From Candidatus Villigracilaceae bacterium (GTDB taxonomy: Bacteria; Chloroflexota; Anaerolineae; Anaerolineales; Villigracilaceae): a stretch of DNA of 64,000 nt. The stretch lies in the NCBI GenBank assembly GCA_026645935.1, contig JAPKMP010000015.1, positions 1-64,000 on the forward strand, given 5' to 3'. Below are positions 34,104 through 42,330 of this stretch, piece by piece. Both the position numbers and the translations under genes were made by a program. The notes below the pieces were generated by a model. That model had not been told where the DNA came from, ran no database searches, and worked only from the letters and a program-made list of their open reading frames with translations. Positions within the stretch are counted from its first letter, which is position 1. Each line of letters begins with the position of its first letter.

Positions 34104-35060
34104 TTATACCTCGATATCAGCAATTCTCATCATAACGAAATAACCGGAAAAGATCAAACCAAGAACAATACAGATGATTATGCCTGCGCACAACATACCG
34201 CGGTCGGTTATGGATAAAAGATAATCCGGGTTGAGGAACCAGAGGATCAAAGTCAAACCAAACGGGATGAGGGAAAGAACCGTTCCGGAGGTTCGGACCT
34301 GCGCCGTCAATACGCGAACCTCGCCCTTAATGCGAATTCGTTCGCGAATGGTAAAGGAGATATTATCGAGAATCTCCGATAGATTACCGCCCACTTCGCG
34401 CTGGACGTTGATCGCTGTTACGACAAAATCAAGGTCGTCGCTAGGGATGCGGCGAAGAAGATTGTCAAGCGCTGTTTCCATTGGGATGCCGATCTGCAAT
34501 TCCTGCACGACGCGACGAAACTCGTCATTGATCGGAGACGGAAGTTCCTTGCTGATTGCCTCCATAGCCTGCATGGTGGAGTAACCGGCGCGGAGTCCGT
34601 TTACCATGAGGTTCAGCATATCCGGCAGCTGGTCGCTGAATTTTTGCAGCCTTTTTCTCTGCTGTGAGCGGACATACATGCGCGGGGCAATCGCGCCGAA
34701 GACAGCGCCGATCAATGCCGAAAACCAATGTTGATTTCCAATGAACCACGCTACAAGTCCGAAGAATAATATGCTCAGTGCAATTAAAACAATATATTCG
34801 GCAACCTTGAATTTCATATCCGCACGCGCCAGATCGCGCGCAATGCGGCCGCCGAACGGGGTTTTTTCCACCCGCTTGGAAACCCAGTTCGTAATGACAT
34901 ACTTCTGAGCCTCCCGATCGAGGTTTTTCTGCCCTTCATCCTCAATATATTGGCTGAGGCGCTCCTCGACCAGGGAACGCTCGCTGTTCAAAGAGGCAAT
35001 CAGACCAAAAATCAGCAGAACGATCAGGACTATTCCGCCAACAATGATGATCCATTCCAT
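34104..35060 (-). CDS. tadB: Tad pilus inner-membrane platform protein TadB
   Basis: 318 aa. An N-terminal membrane helix, two central segments (about 88-125) and two C-terminal ones bracket a T2SSF domain: LPDMLNLMVNGLRAGYSTMQAMEAIS, EVGGNLSEILDNISFTIRERIRIKGEVRVLTAQ. The stop codon overlaps the Shine-Dalgarno site of tadC, so synthesis of the two platform proteins is coupled. It lies 39 nt after tadA. Confidence 0.92.
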   Translation of the reverse strand: MEWIIIVGGIVLIVLLIFGLIASLNSERSLVEERLSQYIEDEGQKNLDREAQKYVITNWVSKRVEKTPFGGRIARDLARADMKFKVAEYIVLIALSILFFGLVAWFIGNQHWFSALIGAVFGAIAPRMYVRSQQRKRLQKFSDQLPDMLNLMVNGLRAGYSTMQAMEAISKELPSPINDEFRRVVQELQIGIPMETALDNLLRRIPSDDLDFVVTAINVQREVGGNLSEILDNISFTIRERIRIKGEVRVLTAQVRTSGTVLSLIPFGLTLILWFLNPDYLLSITDRGMLCAGIIICIVLGLIFSGYFVMMRIADIEV

Positions 35061-35099
35061 TGAGCTACTTCCTTTGGTTCCAGTCTTCCTGACATGTGC

Positions 35100-36557
35100 C
35101 TAGTAACGTCTTCGCTCGCCGATGCCGAATATGGAGGGCGGTAGGTGGATGCCCGCCGCCTCGATCTTGTCCATGAACTTCGGTCGCAAGCCTGTCGGGC
35201 GAAGCCGGCCGACAATGCGTCCGTTTTCCGTACCCGTCTGTTCAAATATGAAAATATCGGTCATGGTGATCACATCACCTTCCATGCCGCTCACCTCGGC
35301 GATGGTAACCACCTTACGGGTCCCGTCACGCATACGTTCCTGTTGGCAAATGACATCCACCGCGCTTGCCACCTGTTCGCGGATCGCCCTCACAGGCAGA
35401 TCCATGCCAGCCATCAAGCACATGGTTTCGATACGAGCCAATGCGTCGCGAGGCGAGTTGGCATGAGCCGTCGTCATCGAGCCGTCATGGCCGGTGTTCA
35501 TTGCTTGAAGCATATCCAGGGTCTCGCCACCGCGACATTCGCCGACAATGATGCGTTCGGGGCGCATACGGAGGGCGTTGATTACCAGGTCGCGGATCGT
35601 TATTTCACCGCGGCCCTCGATGTTCGGAGGGCGGGATTCAAGGGTGACCACATGCTCCTGGCGCAACTGCAATTCTGCGGCGTTTTCGATGGTAATGATG
35701 CGCTCGTCGGATGGAATGAAACCCGAAAGAACATTCAACAGGGTCGTTTTACCTGAACCGGTACCGCCGGAAATGATGATGTTAAGCCGCGCTTCGACGC
35801 AAGCCTTGAGAAATTGCACCGATTCAGGACTGACCGACCCGAATTGGATCATCTGGTCCACCGTAATGGGGTTCTTGGAGAATTTACGGATCGTCAGGAC
35901 CGGTCCCACAAGCGAAATGGGCGGAATGACGGCATTGACGCGGGATCCGTCAGGAAGGCGGGCATCCACGTAAGGACTCGATTCGTCGATTCGGCGTCCA
36001 AGCGGAGCAACGATGCGGTCGATGATGCGCATGACGTGATCGTTGTTTTCAAACGTGATCGGAACGCGATGCACTTTACCCTTGCGTTCGATATAAACAT
36101 TCTTGGGTCCGTTCACCATGATTTCAGTAATCGTGTCGTCTTCGAGAAGGGACTGCAACGGACCGAAACCGAGGATTTCCGCCGATATTTGTTCGAACAG
36201 TCTCGCGCGTTCGGGGCGCGAAAGGACGATGTTTTCTTCGGTCAGGATCTGCTCGAACAGGTTTTGGATGGTGCGGCGAACCTCATCGGTCCTCGTGACA
36301 TCCATCGACGGATCGATCTCGGCAAGGAGTTTATTTTGCACCCGGGTTTTGAGGTCGAAGTAAGAGCCAGCCTGGGGTGACGTGATCGGCGCGCTGACCC
36401 TCCTGGCCTGGAGGGAGGATAATCGTGATGAATCGCCTCCGCCTCCGGAAGTCCCCTGACTATCGCCTCCCGTCTTCGGCGGAACCTGCGCTGGTGAATT
36501 GGGAGTCTGCTGACTCCCCGATCCCTGCCCCTGTTCTATGCGTCTCAATAAAGACAT
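35100..36557 (-). CDS. tadA: Tad pilus secretion ATPase TadA/CpaF
   Basis: 485 aa. A Gly/Ser/Pro-rich low-complexity N terminus (about 10-60) precedes the CpaF N domain and the RecA-like ATPase: Walker A GGTGSGKTT (264-272), Asp box region ERIITIENAAELQL, Walker B RIIVGECRGGE (335-345) and His box GHDGSMTTAHANSPRDAL. It hydrolyses ATP in the cytoplasm to polymerise Flp pilin. AGGAG lies before the ATG. The disordered N terminus is longer than usual. Confidence 0.95.
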   Translation of the reverse strand: MSLLRRIEQGQGSGSQQTPNSPAQVPPKTGGDSQGTSGGGGDSSRLSSLQARRVSAPITSPQAGSYFDLKTRVQNKLLAEIDPSMDVTRTDEVRRTIQNLFEQILTEENIVLSRPERARLFEQISAEILGFGPLQSLLEDDTITEIMVNGPKNVYIERKGKVHRVPITFENNDHVMRIIDRIVAPLGRRIDESSPYVDARLPDGSRVNAVIPPISLVGPVLTIRKFSKNPITVDQMIQFGSVSPESVQFLKACVEARLNIIISGGTGSGKTTLLNVLSGFIPSDERIITIENAAELQLRQEHVVTLESRPPNIEGRGEITIRDLVINALRMRPERIIVGECRGGETLDMLQAMNTGHDGSMTTAHANSPRDALARIETMCLMAGMDLPVRAIREQVASAVDVICQQERMRDGTRKVVTIAEVSGMEGDVITMTDIFIFEQTGTENGRIVGRLRPTGLRPKFMDKIEAAGIHLPPSIFGIGERRRY

Positions 36558-36568
36558 GCTCTTTCTCC

Positions 36569-37810
36569 TTACCGCTTAATCGCGGAACTCTCGTTTTCAT
36601 TTTCCAAAGCGATCAAGCGCGCACGAACGGTTTCCGCCAGGGAGAAAATTCCCCTTCCAATCGGCTGGGATTTATTATCCAGCATGAAGGGAACTCCGCG
36701 GTTGACCGCATTTATGGCTATTTTTTCATCCAGCGGAATGGCTGAAGTTATTTCATGTTTAAGATTTTCGCCCACACGTTCGGGGGTGATGGCAATGCGT
36801 TTGTCGTAGCGGTTCATGGCAAAAATGATGCGATCTTTGCCGACCCCCATCGTATTCAACAGGTCCAATATCAACCGGGAATTCTTGATGGCGGGAATCT
36901 CCTGGGTGGTGACCAGCACCACAACATCGCTGATATCGAATGCGGAAAGGATGACATCGGTGAGAATCGGCGAGGTATCAACGACGACATAGGAATAGAT
37001 CTTCTGCAGGAATTGCAGGACTTTCATGAACTGGTCGGGCGAAACCTTCTCCGCCATTTCTGGCCGTTGGGGTGCCGCCAGAATACGGATTCCGGAAGCT
37101 TCGTGTTTGATCAGAATTTCATCCGCAATCTCGGCATCGAGGTCGTCCACGCGCGGGGCGATGTCGACAATCGTATTTTTCCCCTGTTCGTTCACAAAGA
37201 TGGCCACATCTCCAAATTGCAGATTACCATCAACAAGAACAGAACGCGTATCCTCGTTATTCAGGGCAATCGCCAGGTTGACGGCAATGGTCGTACAACC
37301 TGTGCCGCCCTTCGGGCTATAGACAAGGACGATTTTCCCTCGAACCGGCGGCGCATAACCTCCAAAGCCCGTCATCCCTGCCGCTGCGGACATCGCCATT
37401 TGTTGTTTGGCGCCCTTCTCGCGTTCAACGTGCGCCATCTCCCCCGCCCGCTTGATCGCGGATATCAGCTCATCGCCAAGAGGGGGCTTCGTCAGAAAAT
37501 CCCTCGCCCCGGCAAGCATGGCTCGACGCATATAATTCTGGTCGCTTTGAACGGAAAGGATAACGACTTGCACGTGCGGGGATTGCGAACGTATATTTTC
37601 CGTAGCTGTGATGCCGTCGATATCCGGCATATTGATATCCATCAACACCACATCGGGGTTGACTTCCTGGGAAAGTTGAATCCCCTCCCGTCCCGTTCGA
37701 GCCGTGCCGACAACCTCTATGTCAGACTCGAACTGCAGGAGTTTGCGTACGTTTTCTCGGGTCTCGGCGATATCGTCTACTATTAAGACTCGGATCTTAT
37801 CAGCAGCCAT
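36569..37810 (-). CDS. tadZ: TadZ/CpaE-like localisation ATPase with receiver domain
   Basis: 413 aa. Residues 1-125 are a complete receiver domain: DD at 12-13, phosphoacceptor D58 in VVLMDINMPDIDG, K108 in LTKPPLGDE. A linker (130-158) leads to a MinD/ParA-type ATPase with deviant Walker A KGGTGCTT (167-174) and SYVVVDTSPILTD. TadZ-like proteins mark the site of Tad assembly at the cell pole. Unlike many TadZ proteins, whose receiver is degenerate, this one keeps all phosphorylation residues. Linked by 11 nt to tadA. Confidence 0.92.
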   Translation of the reverse strand: MAADKIRVLIVDDIAETRENVRKLLQFESDIEVVGTARTGREGIQLSQEVNPDVVLMDINMPDIDGITATENIRSQSPHVQVVILSVQSDQNYMRRAMLAGARDFLTKPPLGDELISAIKRAGEMAHVEREKGAKQQMAMSAAAGMTGFGGYAPPVRGKIVLVYSPKGGTGCTTIAVNLAIALNNEDTRSVLVDGNLQFGDVAIFVNEQGKNTIVDIAPRVDDLDAEIADEILIKHEASGIRILAAPQRPEMAEKVSPDQFMKVLQFLQKIYSYVVVDTSPILTDVILSAFDISDVVVLVTTQEIPAIKNSRLILDLLNTMGVGKDRIIFAMNRYDKRIAITPERVGENLKHEITSAIPLDEKIAINAVNRGVPFMLDNKSQPIGRGIFSLAETVRARLIALENENESSAIKR

Positions 37811-37838
37811 GGATGATACTTCCAGTCATTAAGTCCTT

Positions 37839-38927
37839 TTATTCCTCAGGCGGAGGCGCATCATTCGGTAACGCCGGTGACACGAGCACGGTCAGAGCGG
37901 GGTGCAACGCGTAGGGAAGTTTTGCGGGAACCGGGATGTTATATTGACTTAATAAGAATTGAAGGGTGGACGCTTCTGTTGCGAGCCGGGTCTGATCGGA
38001 CGGGTTCCGTAAGGTGAGGGAGAGCTTTGCGTTTGTATAGATCAGATAGGAAAGCGTCACTGAATCCTGTGGAGTGACGACCAGGGTTACGAGGTCGGGG
38101 GTAACAGGCGCGGGTTGTTCGGCATTGGGATCTGCGGGTTGCTGGTTAGCCGTGGCGGCGGATTCCACAAGAGGGAAATCACCCAGGCGCAGCACAACCA
38201 CATCTTGAAGAAGAGTCTGACACACTGTTCGCGGGCGCTGGGCTTCGGATGGAATCAAATAATAGGGTTGTTGGACCGATGGATCTAATTCCAAACGACC
38301 CTGAGCGGCGCCTGATGAGACAACACCCAAGGAAAGGATGGGCAGTCCCTGGGTTGTGAAGCCCTGGGCATCAGCACCTTGCAGAATGCCGCCCAAGCCG
38401 GTCCCGGTGAGGATTGCGGTCAGGTTCGGGAGAATTGTCTGGTAGGCTGGGTCGACATCCACAAAAAGGAGGCAGACATTGACGTTGACATGCGCTCCGC
38501 TATTTACCGCATAGCCGGATGTTCCAAGGCGGTCGATGGGAACAGACATGGCGGTCATGCCCGGCGGGATGACGGACGCCCAATCAGGTCCAGAGATTGC
38601 GACCTCGGAAGAGTCGCCAACCATGGGTTCCGTGATGACAACACCCTGATCGAGAGGCAATCTGGCTGTCTTATCCACAAGAAACGGCAGCTCGTCACGG
38701 GTGAACATGACCGATACCACTCGTTCCTGCGGGATGCTCAAAGTAGCAAGCACATCTTCGGTGATCTTGCCTCCTTGTGGAATGTTCTGAGCCGCATAAT
38801 ATATTTCCACATACGTGGGCTGTTCGGTGGGCGGGGGCGCCAGGAATTGGCGCAATGCCACGAAACCGACCACGAGGGCGATGATGACGATCAAAAGCAC
38901 CAGGATCAGTGTACGAGCGCGACGCAT
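37839..38927 (-). CDS. cpaB: Flp pilus assembly protein CpaB/RcpC
   Basis: 362 aa. An N-terminal membrane anchor (TLILVLLIVIIALVVGFVAL) is followed by a SAF-like domain (YYAAQNIPQGGKITEDVLA) and a CpaB C-terminal part. In diderm bacteria CpaB works with the secretin; no secretin gene is seen here. The C terminus is Pro/Asp/Glu rich. A strong Shine-Dalgarno GAGGAG precedes the ATG. It is the first gene of the visible Tad operon. No Flp prepilin or TadV peptidase gene is within the window. Confidence 0.88.
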   Translation of the reverse strand: MRRARTLILVLLIVIIALVVGFVALRQFLAPPPTEQPTYVEIYYAAQNIPQGGKITEDVLATLSIPQERVVSVMFTRDELPFLVDKTARLPLDQGVVITEPMVGDSSEVAISGPDWASVIPPGMTAMSVPIDRLGTSGYAVNSGAHVNVNVCLLFVDVDPAYQTILPNLTAILTGTGLGGILQGADAQGFTTQGLPILSLGVVSSGAAQGRLELDPSVQQPYYLIPSEAQRPRTVCQTLLQDVVVLRLGDFPLVESAATANQQPADPNAEQPAPVTPDLVTLVVTPQDSVTLSYLIYTNAKLSLTLRNPSDQTRLATEASTLQFLLSQYNIPVPAKLPYALHPALTVLVSPALPNDAPPPEE

Positions 38928-38981
38928 ACGTATCTCCTCTCGACTAGCTGCGAATTATTTCCGCAACTTTATAACATTTCA

Positions 38982-38987
38982 ATTATA
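38982..38987 (-). promoter_or_regulatory. Candidate -10 box of the Tad operon
   Basis: A perfect TATAAT on the minus strand, 55 nt before the cpaB start. No convincing -35 box at 16-18 bp; an activator, perhaps the adjacent LuxR-type regulator, may be needed. Confidence 0.3.
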
Positions 38988-39071
38988 CAGGAAAAATATC
39001 AAATGCATGTTTGGAGGGGTCGGCGACAGTCGATACGCCGAGCTCCTTACAAGATTGTTAACCAGATGGGT

Positions 39072-40067
39072 CTAGATTCTTGCCTGGACCGTAAAGGAAA
39101 TCTTGGTTCCCGAGCCGACTGAACTATCCACCTCAAATTTCCCACCCAACATCTCAGAACGCTCCCGAATCAACTTCAACCCGAGGTTGCCGGATTCTTT
39201 CAATACTTCCGGGTCGAAACCCCGCCCATTGTCATCGACAGTAACCCGCAGATAATCGTTCCCAAGGTCGAGATGGACTTTTACCAGGGTGGCCTGGCTG
39301 TGACGCGCCGCATTCCCAAGAAGCTCCTGAACCGCCCGGAAAATCATTACTTCCAGATACGGCTCGAGGCGGCGTTCGTTACCTGATACGGTGACACTTA
39401 CATCCATGCCTGACTGTTCCTTGAACGCGTCCGCGTATTTCCGAAGGGTGGGAACCAGACCGAGATCGTCCAGCATCATTGGCCTCAATTCGAATATGTA
39501 GCCTCTCACCTTTTGAAATGTGCTCATCGCCGAGGTTTTCAAATTCGCCAGTTCTGCCTTTGCCTGCGAAGAGTCTACATCCAGCAGGCGCATGGCGATC
39601 TCGGTTTGAAGGATAAAATTCGAGAGCGCTTGGGCGGGACCGTCATGCATCTGCCGCGACAAACGCTGGCGCTCGGCTTCCTGCGCATTGACGATCATTT
39701 CGATGCCGCTCATTTGTTCCTTGGACGAACCGGCGGAGTTCGCATCCCCGCTGTTCCGGTTCATTATCTCCTCCAAAACCGCTTTGTACTTCTCAAGGTG
39801 AGATTTATCATTTTGTAACTTTTCCAACTGTCCCCGCATCACCAACAGCCTCTGCTGGGCATCCAAGGCCGAATCATACGCCATCTTTATATCTTCCACC
39901 GCTCCACCCTGTTTTACAATCTGTTGTAAATGCGATGTGATCGCTGTATTCCTTTGGGCGAGTTTGGAAAGTTCCCCCTGGCTTTGTTCCATCATCAGCG
40001 TGACTTCGCGCAGGGCGCGCTGGGTCTCATCCAATTCGCTTCTGTAATCGACAGTCTCGTCGGGCAT
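39072..40067 (-). CDS. Cytoplasmic sensor histidine kinase, DegS/NarX type
   Basis: 331 aa without membrane segments. A long coiled coil (about 10-105) is followed by the HisKA_3 dimerisation helix with phosphoacceptor H141 in RQRLSRQMHDGPAQALSNF, and an HATPase_c domain (ELLGNAARHSQA, DNGRGFDPEVL, GNLGLKLIRERSEMLGG). The layout is close to B. subtilis DegS, a soluble kinase. It starts 9 nt after the response regulator gene stop, with AGGAG in between. The signal it senses is unknown; the coiled coil may receive input from partners. Confidence 0.92.
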   Translation of the reverse strand: MPDETVDYRSELDETQRALREVTLMMEQSQGELSKLAQRNTAITSHLQQIVKQGGAVEDIKMAYDSALDAQQRLLVMRGQLEKLQNDKSHLEKYKAVLEEIMNRNSGDANSAGSSKEQMSGIEMIVNAQEAERQRLSRQMHDGPAQALSNFILQTEIAMRLLDVDSSQAKAELANLKTSAMSTFQKVRGYIFELRPMMLDDLGLVPTLRKYADAFKEQSGMDVSVTVSGNERRLEPYLEVMIFRAVQELLGNAARHSQATLVKVHLDLGNDYLRVTVDDNGRGFDPEVLKESGNLGLKLIRERSEMLGGKFEVDSSVGSGTKISFTVQARI

Positions 40068-40076
40068 GAAATTCTC

Positions 40077-40772
40077 CTAGGGGCGGATATCTGTATCGCG
40101 CAGGGTGACCCAGCCGCGTTTCAACGCGTACACAACCGCCTGCGTGCGATCCTCCACGCCGAACTTGCGCAGGATGGCAGTGACATGGTTCTTGACGGTC
40201 TGATGGCTGATGCCCAAAAGCGATGCGATCTCTTTATTGCTCATGCCGCGCACAACACAACCAAGGACTTCCATTTCGCGGTCTGACAATGGATGGAAAG
40301 GTGCGCCAGGTTCGCTATAGGAACGACGCGCGCCTTCCATGCTTTCCTCCACCCACAGTTCCAGCTCGCGGCGGGTGAAGACGTTATTGGCGAAGACGTA
40401 CTTCCCTTCAGCCACTTCGCGGATTATGCGGGAAAGATTTTGAGGCTCGATATCCTTCGAGCAATACCCATGCGCCCCCGCAAGCGCGGCATGGATGGCC
40501 TGCTCCAGGTCGTCGTAACCGGTCATTAAAATGATGCGCGTGCCGACCTTATCCTGCGAGACCTGGTGCGTGATCTGCTGGCCGTTCATTCCCGGGAGAT
40601 TCACGTCCAGGACGGCGACATTCGGTTTTTTGGTTCGGATCAATTCCAGCGCCTCATCACCAGACGCAGACTGGGCAATGATCCTCATATCCGATTCCAG
40701 GGACAGCGCATCCACCACGCCCTGGCGAAAAAGCGGGTGGTCGTCGACAACAAGCAGGGTGATCTGATTCAT
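40077..40772 (-). CDS. NarL/DegU-type response regulator
   Basis: 231 aa. Receiver domain with D10/D11, phosphoacceptor D56 in VAVLDVNLPGMNG, T79 region ILMTGYDD and lysine in YCSKDIEPQ; then a LuxR-type helix-turn-helix from about 160 (HPLSDREMEVLGCVVRGMSNKEIASLLGISHQTVKNHV). It is paired with the DegS-like kinase and lies directly upstream of the Tad operon, all on the minus strand, so it is a candidate regulator of pilus genes. This link is inference from position. Confidence 0.93.
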   Translation of the reverse strand: MNQITLLVVDDHPLFRQGVVDALSLESDMRIIAQSASGDEALELIRTKKPNVAVLDVNLPGMNGQQITHQVSQDKVGTRIILMTGYDDLEQAIHAALAGAHGYCSKDIEPQNLSRIIREVAEGKYVFANNVFTRRELELWVEESMEGARRSYSEPGAPFHPLSDREMEVLGCVVRGMSNKEIASLLGISHQTVKNHVTAILRKFGVEDRTQAVVYALKRGWVTLRDTDIRP

Positions 40773-40845
40773 GTCAGGCCCAATCTCTCATTTCCTTTTG
40801 ATTTGTTCGCTTTCCGAATTAATGGGCTTATTTTAACAGATTATC

Positions 40846-42330
40846 TCATTTCCAACGGTAAATTGTCATGGGAGCGACATCTTCATCCTGCGTCATGGGT
40901 CCTCCCGCCACAAAGACCGCCTCTTTCCCCTGCACCATGTTCTCGTACAAGTTGGAAAAGTCGATCAGGTAATCCGCATTTCGCTCATTGAGGAATTCCG
41001 TCAAACGCGCTTCATCTCGAATGAAGGGAACAACCTCCGGCGAGATCAACCCGGCAAGGTCGATCAAAGGATGATCGTCAAAATAACCGAGCGCCCCGAT
41101 GTCGTGAGCCGCCACCACAGCATCCGACGGCAGATTTGCCGCCGCCCACTTTGCGGTAACGACCATCTCCTGTTCGATGAGGGCGACATCGCGGGCATAG
41201 GTATTCGCGCCGAGAAAGAAGAACAAAATGCTCGTCGCCGCGATGCCGGACTGCCAGAGCGTTTTCACAAACCATTGATAACGCCCGAAGGTTTTGGACC
41301 CTGAAAATTCGATAACAGCGAACAATCCCATGAGGAACAAGACCGGCATGGCGGGCATTACGTAGCGCCCGTGCTGGTAAACAGGCAGGCGCAGAATATA
41401 AATGAACATATAGCCAAGCGACCATGCAAGGACAAGCAGGCTTCCCCAGTAACGCTCGCGAAACGATCTAACTACCCACACGATCGCGCCAATCGAAACC
41501 AGGAAGAAGGGACCGGCAAACAATTGCAGGGAAAGATCTCCAAGACGATCGAATATGGTCCTTTCCTGCCAGGCTGCATATTCCGCCTGCTTCGCGTAAA
41601 AAGTGTTCGGCATGGGCGAATCACCGATCAACAGGTTGAAGAGGAGATAAAACAAAAAAACGGAACCGAAACCGATGACGATCCGCATCAGTCCGCTCAA
41701 ACGAGAGGGCGTGTCTCCTTCTTTAATGATAACCATCAACGCAAGCGGACCGAGCAGAGTCAAACCGTCGGGGCGGACCCAAACGCTTATCCCGGCAAGC
41801 AAGCCAAGGGGGAGATAGCGGCGCGAATTCAACATCAAGGCGGATAAGACCCCGGTCGCGATCAAAGCATGAAGCAGGGTTTCCATCCCAGACATGGCCG
41901 CCCAAACGAGGTGCCATTCGAAAATCATAAACAATCCAACCCAGGGGATCGGAGGCGCGTAATTTGAAAGCAAGCGCCGCGCCGTTGCCTCGCTCAAGAC
42001 TCCCAAAGCCCAAAGAGTGAACAGACCCAGAAAATAAGGCCAGATGTATGGCTCGAGACCAATGAAAAAACCGATGGCGAGCAGCGCCGACCAAAGCGGG
42101 GATGTGGAACCTGCGGATGGAGTGCCGGGTCGAAACGACCACTCGCCGTGTGCGGCAAGGTTGCGCGCAAAGGTCAAATGGATCCAGGAGTCGTCGAGTG
42201 GAAAGCCGATCTTGTAAACCAACGCGCAGGCACCCAAATAGATCAAGCCCGCCAGCACAGCTGCAACGCCGAGAACAGCCAGATCGCGCTTCGTAAGCAA
42301 TTTAAGGAAATTGGAAAACGCGGATCTCAT
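40846..42330 (-). CDS. Polytopic GT-C type glycosyltransferase-like membrane protein (1)
   Basis: 494 aa with about ten hydrophobic segments. The first periplasmic loop has an acidic pair in FPLDDSWIHLTFARNLA (D46, D47), a hallmark of GT-C enzymes that use lipid-linked sugars, and the N-terminal pattern resembles arabinofuranosyl/mannosyltransferase relatives. A soluble C-terminal tail (about 400-494) has VVAAHDIGALGYFDDHPLIDLAGL, seen in this class. It overlaps the next upstream gene by 29 nt. Sugar and acceptor unknown. Confidence 0.75.
   Translation of the reverse strand: MRSAFSNFLKLLTKRDLAVLGVAAVLAGLIYLGACALVYKIGFPLDDSWIHLTFARNLAAHGEWSFRPGTPSAGSTSPLWSALLAIGFFIGLEPYIWPYFLGLFTLWALGVLSEATARRLLSNYAPPIPWVGLFMIFEWHLVWAAMSGMETLLHALIATGVLSALMLNSRRYLPLGLLAGISVWVRPDGLTLLGPLALMVIIKEGDTPSRLSGLMRIVIGFGSVFLFYLLFNLLIGDSPMPNTFYAKQAEYAAWQERTIFDRLGDLSLQLFAGPFFLVSIGAIVWVVRSFRERYWGSLLVLAWSLGYMFIYILRLPVYQHGRYVMPAMPVLFLMGLFAVIEFSGSKTFGRYQWFVKTLWQSGIAATSILFFFLGANTYARDVALIEQEMVVTAKWAAANLPSDAVVAAHDIGALGYFDDHPLIDLAGLISPEVVPFIRDEARLTEFLNERNADYLIDFSNLYENMVQGKEAVFVAGGPMTQDEDVAPMTIYRWK

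Noticed and set aside
36755..37786. 343-codon plus-strand open frame
   Set aside because: Antisense to tadZ, whose receiver and ATPase motifs are complete.
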